64,000 nt of DNA from Trichlorobacter ammonificans (GCF_933509905.1 NZ_OW150024.1:2220001-2284000); one strand, 5' to 3'; numbered from the stretch's first letter, positions 1-11,297 are shown. The notes: generated from the sequence alone by a model not told the origin. Made by a program: numbers and translations.

Positions 1-1655
1 TGCAGCGGCAGTTCGTTCATGGTGCAAACTCCGGCCGGGCAGCGCCGCTCCCGCAGGTGGGCCTCATACTCCTCACGAAACCAGTGCAGGGTGGACAGCA
101 CCGGGTTGGGAGCCGCCGCCCCCAGCCCACAGAGCGAGGTGTCCTTGACCATCCGGCAGAGTTTCTCAAGGTTTTCCAGATCAACCGTCGTGGCGCTGCC
201 GTTGCAGATCCGGGAAAGCAGCCGGTAAATCTCGATGGTACCGGCACGGCAGGGAACGCATTTGCCGCAGCTCTCATCAAGACAGAACTCCATGAAGAAG
301 CGGGCCACGTCCACCATGCAACTCCCTTCTCCCATCACGATCAGCCCGCCGGACCCCATGATGGAACCCAGCTCCTGCAGATGTTCGTAATCCACCGGCG
401 TGTCCAGCCTGGATGCCGGAATGCAGCCGCCGCTGGGGCCGCCGGTCTGGGCAGCCTTGAAGGCCGCACCGCCGGAGAGACCGCCGCCGATATCGTAAAC
501 GATTTCCCGCAGGCTGATCCCCATCGGCACTTCGATCAGGCCGGTGTTCACCACTTCGCCACAGAGCGCAAACACCTTCGTGCCGCGGCTCTTGCCGAGG
601 CCCGCGGCGGCAAAGGCCTCGGGTCCCATGCCGAATATGGCGGGAATGTTGCCGAAGGTTTCAACGTTATTGATCAGGGTGGGACAACCCCAGAGGCCGG
701 ACTGGGCCGGATAGGGAGGACGGATGCGCGGCTGCCCCCGACGCCCCATGATGGAAGCCAGCAGCGCCGTCTCTTCGCCGCAGACGAACGCTCCGGCACC
801 GATCCGGATATCCACCCGGAAGCTGAAGCTGGAATCCAGTACCCGGCTGCCCAGCACCCCCAGCCGCTCCGCGTCGCGGATCGCCGTCTGCAAGCGCTTG
901 GCTGCCAGCGGGTATTCGCCCCGGACATAGAGATACCCCTGCTCCGCCCCCACGGCGTAGCCGGCGATGGCCATTCCCTCCAAGATGCGGTGCGGGTCCG
1001 ACTCCATCAGTGAACGGTCCATGTAGGCGCCGGGGTCCCCCTCGTCGCCGTTCGCCACCACGAATGTGCGGGGACCGTTTTCCTTGCGTACCAGGTGCCA
1101 CTTCAGGCCCGTGGGATAGCCGCCGCCGCCGCGCCCCCGCAGCCCACTGACGGTAACCCCGTCGCAGACCTCCTCCGGGGTCATCTCGTGCAGCACCTGA
1201 GCCAAGGCTTCGTAGCCGCCATGGCCGATGTACTGGCGGATATCCTCGGGATCGATCCGGCCGCTGCCGGCCAGCACCACCCGCAGTTGACGACTGAAAA
1301 ACGGAAAATCGGGCGGCAGCAAGTTGTGTTCGGGCAGAGAGCTGGCACGAAGATGGCAGTCCAGAATCGTTACCGCCAACTCCGGGGTAACCCGCTCATA
1401 GAACAGCTCAGGATGCTCCGGACGCTGCACGGTCAGCAACGGTCCCCTGCTACAGGGCCCCAGGCAGCCGGTTCCTACCACCGCAAGCTCGGCCGGAGTG
1501 CCGGATTCCGCCAGCCGCTGCCGCAGCGCCGCCACCACGGCCTCGCTGCCGGCGGCCATGCAGGGAGTACCGCAGCAGACCAGCAACCGCAACTTCATCG
1601 TGTCGCGCCGCTGCCGCTCCAGCTCCGCCAGCTCAATCAGCTCAGCTCTGTTCAT
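1..1655 (-). CDS. hoxF: HoxF, diaphorase FMN/Fe-S subunit of NAD-reducing hydrogenase (3' end cut by window edge)
   Basis: NAD-binding flavin subunit that passes electrons between NAD(H) and the hydrogenase module. About 551 codons are visible from an ATG at 1655, and the frame is still open at base 1. The N-terminus has a thioredoxin-like [2Fe-2S] domain (CCGTPC, then [12 protein letters not shown]). It is followed by the NuoF-type core with [16 protein letters not shown] (NADH/FMN site), [14 protein letters not shown], and near the edge [13 protein letters not shown], which provides Cys ligands of the [4Fe-4S] cluster. The linker around residues 120-150 and the N-terminal domain resemble cyanobacterial HoxF more than NuoF. 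The start overlaps the hoxE stop by 14 bases, so the two are cotranscribed. HndC or FdsB type diaphorases are the alternative. The hydrogenase subunits would lie left of the window. Confidence 0.85.
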   Translation of the reverse strand, partial: MNRAELIELAELERQRRDTMKLRLLVCCGTPCMAAGSEAVVAALRQRLAESGTPAELAVVGTGCLGPCSRGPLLTVQRPEHPELFYERVTPELAVTILDCHLRASSLPEHNLLPPDFPFFSRQLRVVLAGSGRIDPEDIRQYIGHGGYEALAQVLHEMTPEEVCDGVTVSGLRGRGGGGYPTGLKWHLVRKENGPRTFVVANGDEGDPGAYMDRSLMESDPHRILEGMAIAGYAVGAEQGYLYVRGEYPLAAKRLQTAIRDAERLGVLGSRVLDSSFSFRVDIRIGAGAFVCGEETALLASIMGRRGQPRIRPPYPAQSGLWGCPTLINNVETFGNIPAIFGMGPEAFAAAGLGKSRGTKVFALCGEVVNTGLIEVPMGISLREIVYDIGGGLSGGAAFKAAQTGGPSGGCIPASRLDTPVDYEHLQELGSIMGSGGLIVMGEGSCMVDVARFFMEFCLDESCGKCVPCRAGTIEIYRLLSRICNGSATTVDLENLEKLCRMVKDTSLCGLGAAAPNPVLSTLHWFREEYEAHLRERRCPAGVCTMNELPL

Positions 1656-2154
1656 CGCCCGCCTCCAGCACCCGTCGTATCCGTTCGCTGGCCCCCTGCG
1701 GCGTCTCCGGCCCGTGCACCCGATCGTCAAGCGTCATCATGGGTGCCAGGCTGCAGTTCCCCAGACAGCGGGCTGTTCCCAGGGACAATTTGCCGTCCGC
1801 CGTGGTCTGGCCGGCCCTGACGCCGTACGCACGTTCAAGGGACGTCACGATTTCACCCGCTCCCTTCACGTAGCAGGCGGTCCCGGTGCAGACGATACAG
1901 GTGTGGTCGCCTTTCGGACGCAGACTGAAGAAATGATAAAAGGTGGCCACACCAAACACCTGACTCTCCGGCAGTTTCAGACTGGCGGCAATATGGGCCA
2001 GTAGCTCACGACTCAGGAACCCGAACGCCTCCTGGGCCGTATGCAGCACCTCGATCAGAGCGTCCGGCTGGTACTGCAACCGCTTCATGGCCCGGTCCAC
2101 CAGCTTGAGCCGCGGGTCTGCGGCAAGGTCGACGCGTTCATGATGGTCGGACAT
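1642..2154 (-). CDS. hoxE: HoxE, 24-kDa-type [2Fe-2S] thioredoxin-fold subunit
   Basis: Small electron-transfer subunit of the bidirectional NAD-linked hydrogenase, homologous to NuoE. The protein is 170 aa, normal for HoxE/NuoE. The four cluster cysteines sit in [10 protein letters not shown] plus the upstream Cys (CIVC) and in [11 protein letters not shown] near residue 130. The N-terminal helical region ([15 protein letters not shown]) and the [12 protein letters not shown] stretch are typical of the family. A good ribosome site (GGGAGGAAACCA) precedes the ATG. It is first in the visible operon and overlaps hoxF. A NuoE of complex I is the alternative; the HoxF-like partner and the absence of other nuo genes here favour Hox. 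Confidence 0.85.
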   Translation of the reverse strand: MSDHHERVDLAADPRLKLVDRAMKRLQYQPDALIEVLHTAQEAFGFLSRELLAHIAASLKLPESQVFGVATFYHFFSLRPKGDHTCIVCTGTACYVKGAGEIVTSLERAYGVRAGQTTADGKLSLGTARCLGNCSLAPMMTLDDRVHGPETPQGASERIRRVLEAGDEQS

Positions 2155-2340
2155 TGGTTTCCTCCCGGTGCATCTGCGCTGAATACATCTTTATTACATA
2201 GCGCACATACGCGAAAAGTCAAAGCGTAGTGACCGCTGGTGCTCAGTCGGAACAAACTGCCAAACCGGATTCAAATCACTGCCAAAGCAAATCGCGCGCT
2301 ACAATAACTTTAGGGTACAATCCAGGGTACACATGGCAAT

Positions 2341-2370
2341 AAAAAAGGGACTCGCCATTACGCAAGTCCC
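2341..2370 (-). terminator. Rho-independent terminator of tRNA-fMet
   Basis: On the minus strand a GGGACT/AGTCCC stem (with further partial pairing in GCG/CG) is followed directly by a run of six T. It lies ten bases downstream of the tRNA 3' end. Confidence 0.75.
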
Positions 2371-2380
2371 TGAATTTGTT

Positions 2381-2457
<77 letters not shown>

Positions 2458-2553
2458 TCAATTGAAGAATTTGTTTTATAGACCGTTTCAAGGCCTTCGT
2501 CAACAGTTTTTTATCCTTACTTACATCAACAGCAACAATCAGTTTAAGATTAT

Positions 2554-3012
2554 TCAGCTTTTCTGCTTCATGCCGGCAAAAAAACGCTCCACCGCCTCAT
2601 CGAGGCTGCCCCGTTGTCCCGCTGCCGATTGATCCAGCCGGGGAGCTGCTGCGCTAGCCGGCACCGCTTCTACTGCCGCCGGCACTTGAGGGTCATCGCC
2701 CGAAGCAGCAGCACTGATGGCCACCTCCGGCTTCGCGGCAGTGGCCATCAGTGCTGTAATCTTATCATCGAATTCGCCGTTTTTCAGCCGGCGCATCATC
2801 TCCTTGTGCTGTTCCTTCATCAGGTCTTCTACGACCGCCTCAAGATTGTCGATCTTGAGAATATCGGCATAACTGGTTTTGCGGGAGCAGAGAATGACGC
2901 CGGCACGGTAGAGCAGGGTGACGATATGCGGGTTGCGCAGCCCGCTGTCTTCGGTCTGGACGTGGTAGACTTCGCCCTTGTACGTGACGTTATGATTGTA
3001 GCCGAGCAGCAT
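2554..3012 (-). CDS. Conserved hypothetical protein
   Basis: 152 aa, function not recognised. The first ~90 residues are compact (MLLGYNHNVTYKGEVYHVQT..., then LYRAGVILCSRKTSYADIL and a charged helix ending EQHKEMMRRL) and look like a folded domain. The tail is Ala/Pro-rich and low complexity until a last helix (DEAVERFFAGMKQK). There is no signal peptide or membrane segment. It starts four bases after the GerMN gene stop and so is probably third in the murI operon. Confidence 0.7.
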   Translation of the reverse strand: MLLGYNHNVTYKGEVYHVQTEDSGLRNPHIVTLLYRAGVILCSRKTSYADILKIDNLEAVVEDLMKEQHKEMMRRLKNGEFDDKITALMATAAKPEVAISAAASGDDPQVPAAVEAVPASAAAPRLDQSAAGQRGSLDEAVERFFAGMKQKS

Positions 3013-3016
3013 GGCG

Positions 3017-3625
3017 CTACCGTGGTGCTACCCGTACCGGAGGGGCAAGCGGCCGCACCGGCGACTGGTGGGGCGCCTCCAGCTCATAGTTGGGCTCCAG
3101 TGGTTCGGAAAGATCGAGATGCCTCAGACGCGAACGGGGATCGCCGTCGATGGTTATCCTGACCTGACGGACTTCCGGCAGATTGGCACAGATGGTGTTG
3201 ACGATGGCGTAGACCGCCAGCATTTCCGACGAGCTGCCCGAAGGCAGATTTTCGGAAAAAACCCGATCAAGATCGACGGTGACCGTATCCCCCGCCAGGG
3301 TGACGTCGTTGATGCTGGTCCATTCCGGCAGCAGGTCGTCAAAGTCCCCTACCGGACCGCTGAACAGCTCGTCCAGCAGTGAGCGGGCACAGTCCGTGGG
3401 TGTGGAGCAGCGCTCCGTTTCGCGCGCTTCCCGCGCCAACCGCCCCTCGTGATCGGCAAAGAACAGCACCACCTTGCGAACCGCTGCCGTCCCCTGCTGG
3501 GCCGGCGGCACGGTGGGCAGCACGGAGGCCTGCCGGTATTTCTGCAGGAACAGCCCTCCGAAGACCACGACGGCAAGGAGGAAGGGAACGATGATATCGG
3601 CACCAATCCGTCGTTTGTGTTTCAT
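3017..3625 (-). CDS. GerMN-domain membrane-anchored protein
   Basis: 202 aa. The start chosen is the ATG that overlaps the murI stop (ATGA); an in-frame ATG 36 bases upstream lies inside murI and is less likely. Residues 9-28 (ADIIVPFLLAVVVFGGLFLQ) are a signal anchor, so the rest lies outside the cytoplasmic membrane. The GerMN domain follows (VRKVVLFFADHEGRL ... TVTVDLDRVFSENLPSGSSSE ... YAIVNTICANLPEVRQVRITIDG). GerMN domains occur in GerM and other envelope proteins linked to peptidoglycan. Operon position behind glutamate racemase fits a cell-wall role, which is inference. Confidence 0.85.
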   Translation of the reverse strand: MKHKRRIGADIIVPFLLAVVVFGGLFLQKYRQASVLPTVPPAQQGTAAVRKVVLFFADHEGRLAREARETERCSTPTDCARSLLDELFSGPVGDFDDLLPEWTSINDVTLAGDTVTVDLDRVFSENLPSGSSSEMLAVYAIVNTICANLPEVRQVRITIDGDPRSRLRHLDLSEPLEPNYELEAPHQSPVRPLAPPVRVAPR

Positions 3626-4461
3626 GATTTCACGTCCTTCTCGCCTAACGGCAGGCGACACTCCTCCAGGGAAACCTGGTAGACGTCCCCCAGCCTGCCC
3701 CCCAGGAAACGGTTGCCGATCCTGATGAACCCTGCGGGGACATCGGTAACGAAGTAGTGGTTGTTCCCCTGCTCTTCAACCGGGCGCAGCATGTTTTTCT
3801 CCGTGAGGATTCTGCTGACCGTGCGGGCCGTTTCCTCCGCCGAGTCCACCAGGGTGACCTGCGGCCCCATGACCGCGGCAATGGTCTTCTTGAGCAGCGG
3901 ATAATGGGTGCATCCCAGCACCAGGGTATCGACGCCGGTCTGGCGCAGCTCCTCAAGGTACGTCACGGCGGTGAGGCGGGCAATCTCGTTATCGACCCAC
4001 CCCTCTTCGGCCAGCGGCACAAACAGGGGACAGGCGCGGGCCAGTACCGACAGCTCGGGATTCAAGCGTTTGATGGCACGGCTATAGGCACTGCTGCGGA
4101 TGGTACCGGCAGTGCCGATGACGCCGACGACACCGTTTCTGGTCACCTCCGCCGCCCGCTTGGCCCCCGGCTCGATCACCCCTACCACCGGAATCGGCAG
4201 CATACGCCGCAGGGTGGGCAAGGCCACCGCTGAGGCCGTGTTGCAGGCAACCACCAGCAGCTTGATATCGCGGGTCACCAGGAAAGAGGCGATCTCCTGG
4301 GAGTAACGGATGACGGTGTCCGGCGATTTGGTACCGTAGGGAACCCGTGCCGTGTCACCGAAATAGATGGTGTCTTCCTGGGGAAGTGCCCGCATGACCT
4401 CCCGCAGCACCGTCAGCCCCCCCACGCCGGAATCGAATATGCCTATGGCCTGCCAGGACAT
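3622..4461 (-). CDS. murI: Glutamate racemase MurI
   Basis: Makes D-glutamate for peptidoglycan. It is 279 aa, near the usual ~265-285. The N-terminal substrate loop IGIFDSGVGGLTVL is present, as are both catalytic cysteine motifs: VVACNTASA (about residue 73) and VLGCTHYPLL (about residue 185). No clear Shine-Dalgarno precedes the ATG, and a TATAAT box lies only five bases upstream, so translation may be leaderless. It leads an operon with the GerMN protein and the 2554-3012 gene. Confidence 0.96.
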   Translation of the reverse strand: MSWQAIGIFDSGVGGLTVLREVMRALPQEDTIYFGDTARVPYGTKSPDTVIRYSQEIASFLVTRDIKLLVVACNTASAVALPTLRRMLPIPVVGVIEPGAKRAAEVTRNGVVGVIGTAGTIRSSAYSRAIKRLNPELSVLARACPLFVPLAEEGWVDNEIARLTAVTYLEELRQTGVDTLVLGCTHYPLLKKTIAAVMGPQVTLVDSAEETARTVSRILTEKNMLRPVEEQGNNHYFVTDVPAGFIRIGNRFLGGRLGDVYQVSLEECRLPLGEKDVKS

Positions 4462-4466
4462 GCCGT

Positions 4467-4472
4467 ATTATA
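4467..4472 (-). promoter_or_regulatory. -10 box (TATAAT) directly upstream of murI
   Basis: A perfect TATAAT on the minus strand with five bases between it and the murI ATG. Transcription would then start at or next to the ATG. The -35 region is poor, but a direct repeat TGTAAC-AAAA-TGTAAC lies about 17-30 bases upstream. Confidence 0.4.
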
Positions 4473-4644
4473 CCCCATTCATCCGTTACATTTTGTTACA
4501 TTCAGAGCAATGGAGAACTATATACGCTTTTTATCGCCCCAGGCAAGGGGATTAAACCGCCCAGAACCACCCGCGCCCCGGGTGAGAACGGCTTGACGCC
4601 CCTGCAGGCGATGCTCTAAGCTACTCAGTCGGAGGAAAACGCGT

Positions 4645-5595
4645 ATGCCGCACGAACTGACGCTGGGAGTCAGCGCCTGCCTGCTGGGTCAGGCGGTCCG
4701 CTACGATGGCGGCCACAAGCACGACCGCTATGTCACCGACCTGCTGGGGCGCTATTTCGAGCTGCTGCCGGTCTGTCCGGAGGTGGAGTGTGGCATGCCG
4801 ATTCCCCGCGAACCGATGCGGCTCGAAGGGGATCCGGTTGCGCCGCGCCTGATGACCATCCGCAGCCGCGTGGATATGACCGAACGAATGCAGACCTACT
4901 GCAGTGGTAAGGTGGCGGAGCTTGCCGCCGGAAAGCTGTGCGGTTTCATCTTCAAAAAGGACTCCCCCAGTTCCGGTCTGTACCGGGTCAAGGTCTACGT
5001 CGACGGCGGCATGCCCCGCAAGCAGGGGAGCGGCCTGTTCGCCGCTGCCGTGCGCCACTCCCTCCCCTTGCTTCCCCTGGAGGAGGAGGGGCGTCTGAAC
5101 TCCCCCGATATCCGCGAGAATTTTTTGGGGCGGGTATTCGGTTACCATCGCCTGACCACGTTCCTGGCAGGTTCCCCCTCGCCGGGCGAGCTGGTTGCCT
5201 TCCATACGGTCCACAAACTGCTGCTGATGGCGCACAGTCCGCAACTGTACCGGGAAACCGGTCGCCTGGTGGCGGGATGCGGCGAGCACCCCCTGCCGGA
5301 ACTGCTCGCCGCCTACGCGGAGTTGTTCATGCGGGCCCTGTCGCTGCATGCCACCCGCCGGAAGCAGACCAACGTGCTCCAGCACCTGGCGGGTTATTTT
5401 AAACGTGCATTATCAACCGACGACAAGAAGGAGCTGCAGGAACTGATCTCCCGCTACCGTACCGGCCTGACGCCGCTGGTGGCCCCACTGACCCTACTGA
5501 AGCACTATGTCAGGAAATATGACGCGACCTACCTCCAGGGACAGGTGTACCTCGACCCCTACCCGGCGGAGCTGATGCTGCGCAACCACGTCTAA
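4645..5595 (+). CDS. DUF523 + DUF1722 (YbgA-like) protein
   Basis: 316 aa. Residues 5-150 are DUF523, with GVSACLLGQAVRYDG, PVCPEVECGMPIPRE and IFKKDSPSSGLYRVKVY; the conserved cysteines (C12, C47, C52) could bind a metal or cluster. Residues 165-310 are the helical DUF1722 domain (FLGRVFGYHRL, FHTVHKLLLMAHSP, LQHLAGYFKRALS). Fused proteins of this type are widespread and sometimes lie near photolyase genes, but no function is settled. A clear ribosome site (GGAGGAAAA) supports the start. It is a single gene, divergent from murI and upstream of hrcA. Confidence 0.85.
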   Translation: MPHELTLGVSACLLGQAVRYDGGHKHDRYVTDLLGRYFELLPVCPEVECGMPIPREPMRLEGDPVAPRLMTIRSRVDMTERMQTYCSGKVAELAAGKLCGFIFKKDSPSSGLYRVKVYVDGGMPRKQGSGLFAAAVRHSLPLLPLEEEGRLNSPDIRENFLGRVFGYHRLTTFLAGSPSPGELVAFHTVHKLLLMAHSPQLYRETGRLVAGCGEHPLPELLAAYAELFMRALSLHATRRKQTNVLQHLAGYFKRALSTDDKKELQELISRYRTGLTPLVAPLTLLKHYVRKYDATYLQGQVYLDPYPAELMLRNHV

Positions 5596-5631
5596 AGCGG
5601 CTTTTAACCGCTCCTGTCCCGCAAATCTCCC

Positions 5632-5660
5632 TTGACAAATAACCGGGCACTCATTACCTT
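5632..5660 (+). promoter_or_regulatory. Putative sigma70 promoter of hrcA operon
   Basis: A perfect TTGACA at 5632-5637, then 17 bases, then a weak -10 (TACCTT, 5655-5660). The predicted start falls just before the CIRCE operator, the usual arrangement for HrcA control. Confidence 0.55.
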
Positions 5661-5668
5661 TGCTGTCA

Positions 5669-5695
5669 TTAGCACTCTTTGGTTGCGAGTGCTAT
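5669..5695 (+). promoter_or_regulatory. CIRCE operator (HrcA binding site)
   Basis: TTAGCACTC - 9 bases - GAGTGCTAT, the canonical 9-9-9 CIRCE palindrome with one mismatch at the outermost base. It sits between the promoter and the hrcA start, so HrcA represses its own operon here. Confidence 0.95.
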
Positions 5696-5712
5696 TTTTA
5701 TGAGGGTGAGCC

Positions 5713-6744
5713 ATGGATGTAAGCCTCTCACAGCGTAGCAGACAGATTCTCGAAGCCATTGTTGAGGATTATATCACCACCGCGGAACCGGTGGGCAGTT
5801 CGGCGGTGGCCCGGCGGCACGCCATGGCGCTGTCACCGGCAACAGTCCGCAACGTCATGGCCAGCCTTGAAGAGCTGGGACTGCTCGCCTCACCCCACAC
5901 CTCCGCCGGCCGGATTCCCACCGACAAGGGATTCCGGTTCTACGTGGACAGCCTCGTCTCGCTCCGCCAGATCACGCACCGGGAAAAACGCCAGATCCTC
6001 AAGCACTACCGCGAAACCGGCGGCAACCTGACCGACCTGCTGCGGGAAACCAGCCGTACCCTGTCGGCGCTGTCCAATTACACCGGCATTGTCATGGCAC
6101 CCCGCTTTACCCAGGGTGTTTTTCGTCACATCGAGTTCATCAAGCTTTCCGCCGGCAGACTGCTGGCCATTCTGGTGGCTGGCAACGGCGCCATTCAGAA
6201 CCGGATCATCGAAACCGATCAGGAGTTTTCCTCCGAAGACCTGGTCCGGATGGGCAACTACCTGAACAGCATGCTGGAGGGGCTGACCATCAGCCAGGTA
6301 CGCGACCGGGTACTGACGGAGATGGCATCGGACAAGAGCTGCTACGACCGGCTGATGGCCGACGCCCTTTCTCTCTCCCGCCAGGCGCTCCCCGACGAGC
6401 AGGACGAGCTGTACATTGCGGGACAGTCCCGCATTTTCGAGCACCCCGAGTTTGCCGACGTGGCCAAAATGCGGGAGATTTTCAAGGCGTTCGAAGAGAA
6501 GGGACGACTGGTGGGACTACTGGAAGGCTGCATGAATGCCCGCGGCGTCCAGATTTTCATCGGCTCTGAAACGCCGCTGAAGGAAATGACCGGCATGAGC
6601 CTGATCACTTCCACCTACATGACCGATGACAACACCATCGGCCTGCTGGGAGTGGTGGGCCCCACCCGCATGGGCTACTCCAATGTCATCCCGATCGTGG
6701 ACTATACCGCACGCCTGGTCAGCAGACTGCTGACCAGAGAGTAA
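5713..6744 (+). CDS. hrcA: Heat-inducible transcription repressor HrcA
   Basis: 343 aa, full length. The N-terminal winged helix (RQILEAIVEDYITTAEPVGS, then ATVRNVMASLEELGLL) recognises CIRCE. The central GAF-like domain and the C-terminal segment (GPTRMGYSNVIPIVDYTARL) are conserved in the family. It is first gene of the hrcA-grpE-dnaK-dnaJ operon behind a CIRCE element, giving feedback through the chaperone load. Confidence 0.97.
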   Translation: MDVSLSQRSRQILEAIVEDYITTAEPVGSSAVARRHAMALSPATVRNVMASLEELGLLASPHTSAGRIPTDKGFRFYVDSLVSLRQITHREKRQILKHYRETGGNLTDLLRETSRTLSALSNYTGIVMAPRFTQGVFRHIEFIKLSAGRLLAILVAGNGAIQNRIIETDQEFSSEDLVRMGNYLNSMLEGLTISQVRDRVLTEMASDKSCYDRLMADALSLSRQALPDEQDELYIAGQSRIFEHPEFADVAKMREIFKAFEEKGRLVGLLEGCMNARGVQIFIGSETPLKEMTGMSLITSTYMTDDNTIGLLGVVGPTRMGYSNVIPIVDYTARLVSRLLTRE

Positions 6745-6779
6745 CCAATCACCATAGCAAGAGAGGATACTGAATTTTC

Positions 6780-7328
6780 ATGAGCGACGTGAACGGCACG
6801 GAAGAGCGACTCGCCGAAGCGGCGGTTGAACAGGCTGAAGCAACACCGGACGAACGGATCGGCATGCTGGAGGAGGCGCTGGCCGCCAAGGAGCAGGAGG
6901 CACGGGAAAACTGGGACCGTTTCCTGCGGGAGCGGGCCGACCTCGAGAATTTCAGGAAGCGCGCTTCCCGGGAAAAGGAAGAGTTGCTCAATTACGGAGT
7001 CAAGTCGCTGGTGGAAGAGGTGCTGCCGGTGGTGGACAACCTGGAGCGCGCCCTTGACCATGCCAACGAGGACGGTCTGCCGGCCCTGGTGGAAGGGGTT
7101 CGGATGACCCACACCCTGCTGATGAGCGCCCTGAAGAAGTTCGGAGTCAGCGTTGTGGAGGGGGGCAGCGGCACCCCCTTCGATCCGGCGTTTCACCAGG
7201 CCATGTCACAGGTGCCGACCGGCGACTACCCGGCCAACGCCATCGTGCAGGAGTTTCAGAAAGGCTACCTGCTCAAGGACCGTCTAGTCCGGCCGGCCAT
7301 GGTGTCGGTGGCCTGCGCTCCCAAATAA
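6780..7328 (+). CDS. grpE: GrpE nucleotide exchange factor
   Basis: 182 aa co-chaperone that releases ADP from DnaK. It has a long N-terminal coiled coil (residues 20-75, with [20 protein letters not shown]) and a C-terminal beta domain with [20 protein letters not shown] and the [19 protein letters not shown] signature. It starts 35 bases after hrcA. Confidence 0.97.
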   Translation: MSDVNGTEERLAEAAVEQAEATPDERIGMLEEALAAKEQEARENWDRFLRERADLENFRKRASREKEELLNYGVKSLVEEVLPVVDNLERALDHANEDGLPALVEGVRMTHTLLMSALKKFGVSVVEGGSGTPFDPAFHQAMSQVPTGDYPANAIVQEFQKGYLLKDRLVRPAMVSVACAPK

Positions 7329-7339
7329 TTTTTGCGTGG

Positions 7340-7362
7340 TCCCCCTTGTTTTTTCGGGGGGC
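7340..7362 (+). other. Hairpin between grpE and dnaK
   Basis: A CCCCC/GGGGG stem closed over a T-rich loop. It is not followed by a U-run, so it is more likely an mRNA processing or stability element than a terminator. Confidence 0.35.
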
Positions 7363-7413
7363 TCTGCTTAGTTTCATACCAGGAACGATTCTCACGGAAG
7401 GAGATTTGAAACA

Positions 7414-9339
<1,926 letters not shown>

Positions 9340-9367
9340 GCAGCACAGCTGCCCGTTTCAGCGAGTT

Positions 9368-9398
9368 TGCAGGGGCCCACGACACGTGCGCCCCTGCA
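9368..9398 (+). other. Hairpin between dnaK and dnaJ
   Basis: A perfect eight-base stem TGCAGGGG/CCCCTGCA in the 89-base gap. There is no T-run, so it probably tunes dnaJ expression or stabilises the dnaK mRNA end rather than terminating. Confidence 0.45.
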
Positions 9399-9428
9399 GC
9401 CGTATTCCGACCAACAAGGAAACCAACC

Positions 9429-10556
9429 GTGGCTAACGGCGAAAAGCGTGATTACTACGAGGTGCTCGGCGTCCATAAAAATGCCTCCGAGACCGAGATC
9501 AAGAAAGCCTTCCGCAAACTGGCGATCCAGTACCATCCGGACAAAAACCCCGGCGATGCGGCTGCAGAAGAGAAGTTCAAGGAAGCGACCGAGGCCTATG
9601 AAGTACTCTCCGACGCTCAGAAGCGGGCACAGTACGACCAGTTCGGCCATGCCGGCGTTTCCGGTGCCGGCGGCTACTCCAGCGGCTTCGGCGGCTTCGG
9701 GGCCGGCACCCCCTTTGGTGACATTTTCGGCGATATCTTCGGCGATATTTTCGGTGGTGGCGGTGGCCGCCGTACCCAGGGACGGCGGGGGGACGACCTG
9801 CTCTACAACTTGGAAATATCCTTCGAGGAGGCGGCCTTCGGCTGCGAGAAGAAGATCGAGGTACCCTTTGCCAAACGGTGCGGCACCTGCAGCGGCTCCG
9901 GCGCCAAGCCGGGCACCGACCCCAAGATCTGCCCCACCTGTCGGGGCGCCGGCCAGGTCCGCTACCAGCAGGGCTTTTTCAGTGTCAGCAAGACCTGCGG
10001 CACCTGCAGCGGCGAAGGCAAGGTGGTGGACGATCCCTGTCCCGACTGCCGCGGCCGGGGCAGCGTCCGGGATACCAAGAACCTGTCGGTCAAGATTCCG
10101 GCCGGCGTCGAAACCGGCTCACGCCTGAAGCTGACCGGCGAGGGGGGGCAGGGGGTCAAGGGAGGCCCCAACGGCGATCTCTATGTCGCCATTTCGGTTA
10201 AAGAGCACCCGATCTTTCAACGGGAGGACACCAACGTCCTCTGCGAGATTCCGGTCAGCTTCGTACAGGCCGCCCTGGGCTGCGAAATCGAAGTGCCGAC
10301 CCTTGACGGCAAGGTATCCATGAAGATTCCGGACGGCACGCAGTCCGGCAAGATTTACCGCCTGCGGGGCAAGGGGATACCATCGCTGCAGGGGTACGGC
10401 CGCGGCGACCAGCTGGTGATCGTCAAGGTGGAAACCCCCACCAATCTGAACAAGAAGCAGAAGGAACTGCTGGAAGAGTTTGCAAAAATCAGCGGTGAAG
10501 AGGCCCATCCCATGAAAAAGTCCTTTCTGGACAAAGTGATGGACTTCATCAGCTAA
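9429..10556 (+). CDS. dnaJ: Chaperone DnaJ (Hsp40)
   Basis: 375 aa class A J-protein that stimulates DnaK ATPase. It contains the J-domain with YHPDKNPGD (residues 34-42), then a Gly/Phe region with a GDIF triplication around residues 97-110. Four CxxCxGxG zinc repeats follow ([32 protein letters not shown]), then the C-terminal substrate domains. The start codon is GTG with AAGGA upstream. Confidence 0.98.
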   Translation: MANGEKRDYYEVLGVHKNASETEIKKAFRKLAIQYHPDKNPGDAAAEEKFKEATEAYEVLSDAQKRAQYDQFGHAGVSGAGGYSSGFGGFGAGTPFGDIFGDIFGDIFGGGGGRRTQGRRGDDLLYNLEISFEEAAFGCEKKIEVPFAKRCGTCSGSGAKPGTDPKICPTCRGAGQVRYQQGFFSVSKTCGTCSGEGKVVDDPCPDCRGRGSVRDTKNLSVKIPAGVETGSRLKLTGEGGQGVKGGPNGDLYVAISVKEHPIFQREDTNVLCEIPVSFVQAALGCEIEVPTLDGKVSMKIPDGTQSGKIYRLRGKGIPSLQGYGRGDQLVIVKVETPTNLNKKQKELLEEFAKISGEEAHPMKKSFLDKVMDFIS

Positions 10557-10594
10557 ACGTGGCAGATGTGTGAACAGCCCTGACGGGAGGAGCC

Positions 10595-10930
10595 ATGGAA
10601 AAAGAGCAGGTACTGGAAAAAACCGTTGAGGCGTTACGCCCCTTCGAAACACAGAACCTGATGACCACCATCCAGAACCTGACCCTGCAGCAGATATTTT
10701 CCAACTGGGTTATTCTACTGTCCTTGGCAGCATTGCTGTTTTTCGGTATCTACAAGCGCTCGAAGACCGTACTGCTGACCGTTTTCTCCCTGGTGGCACT
10801 GACGATCATGGTCAAGGTTGCCATACCGCCCGAGGGGCAGGAGATGTCCCTGAAGTCCGTTCTCCCCTTTGTGGGATTCGGCCTCGGCATCGGCGGCGTC
10901 ATTGTCTATTTTACCTTTATCAAGGACTGA
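10595..10930 (+). CDS. Small integral membrane protein, unknown function
   Basis: 111 aa with three predicted membrane helices: about 34-53 (FSNWVILLSLAALLFFGIY), 58-78 and 88-108. The N-terminus is charged and probably cytoplasmic. It has a GGGAGGAG ribosome site and lies 38 bases after dnaJ, four bases before the diheme cytochrome gene. The pair is likely cotranscribed and may work together at the membrane. No family recognised. Confidence 0.75.
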   Translation: MEKEQVLEKTVEALRPFETQNLMTTIQNLTLQQIFSNWVILLSLAALLFFGIYKRSKTVLLTVFSLVALTIMVKVAIPPEGQEMSLKSVLPFVGFGLGIGGVIVYFTFIKD

Positions 10931-10934
10931 TCAC

Positions 10935-11246
10935 ATGAAGATTGAAAAAAAGGACCTGTGGTTCATTGCGCTGATCGTGGTGGTTGTCGGCATCTTCCTG
11001 GCCATCTCCGGCAAGGAGAAAACCAAGGTGGTCCCCCGTAACGATACCCATAAGGAAGTGTACGAGGTTGCCTACCGCAACGCCCCCGGCCCCGATGCCT
11101 CCATTTTCAAGCGGGCCTTCTTCAAGCCGGCAAAGAAAGAGGCGGAGAAGAGTTGCGAACCCTGCCACGACGCCCGCGGCATCAAGCTGCCCCCCGATCA
11201 TCCGCCCAAGCACCGCTGTCTGTTCTGCCACAAACTGGTGCCGTAA
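10935..11246 (+). CDS. Small diheme c-type cytochrome, membrane anchored
   Basis: 103 aa. An N-terminal anchor (residues 8-25, LWFIALIVVVVGIFLAIS) holds the protein on the periplasmic side. Two heme c sites, CEPCH and CLFCH, lie close together near the C-terminus, separated by a basic/proline stretch, a motif seen in NapC/NirT-associated and Geobacter small cytochromes. The start chosen is the ATG just before the anchor. It is cotranscribed with the preceding membrane protein and followed by a strong terminator. Confidence 0.85.
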   Translation: MKIEKKDLWFIALIVVVVGIFLAISGKEKTKVVPRNDTHKEVYEVAYRNAPGPDASIFKRAFFKPAKKEAEKSCEPCHDARGIKLPPDHPPKHRCLFCHKLVP

Positions 11247-11252
11247 GCTGCA

Positions 11253-11297
11253 AGAAGAGAGGGCCGGCGCCCATGGGGGGCCGGCCCTCTCTTCTTT
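11253..11297. terminator. Bidirectional Rho-independent terminator
   Basis: A long near-perfect stem (AAGAGAGGGCCGG/CCGGCCCTCTCTT) with A-rich 5' and T-rich 3' flanks (TTCTTTTC). It lies between the convergent cytochrome gene and the lipoprotein gene at 11322. Confidence 0.85.

Noticed and set aside
2310-2340. Twice-repeated GGGTACA beside tRNA-fMet as a phage attachment scar
   Set aside because: No integrase fragment or tRNA 3' duplication could be seen.
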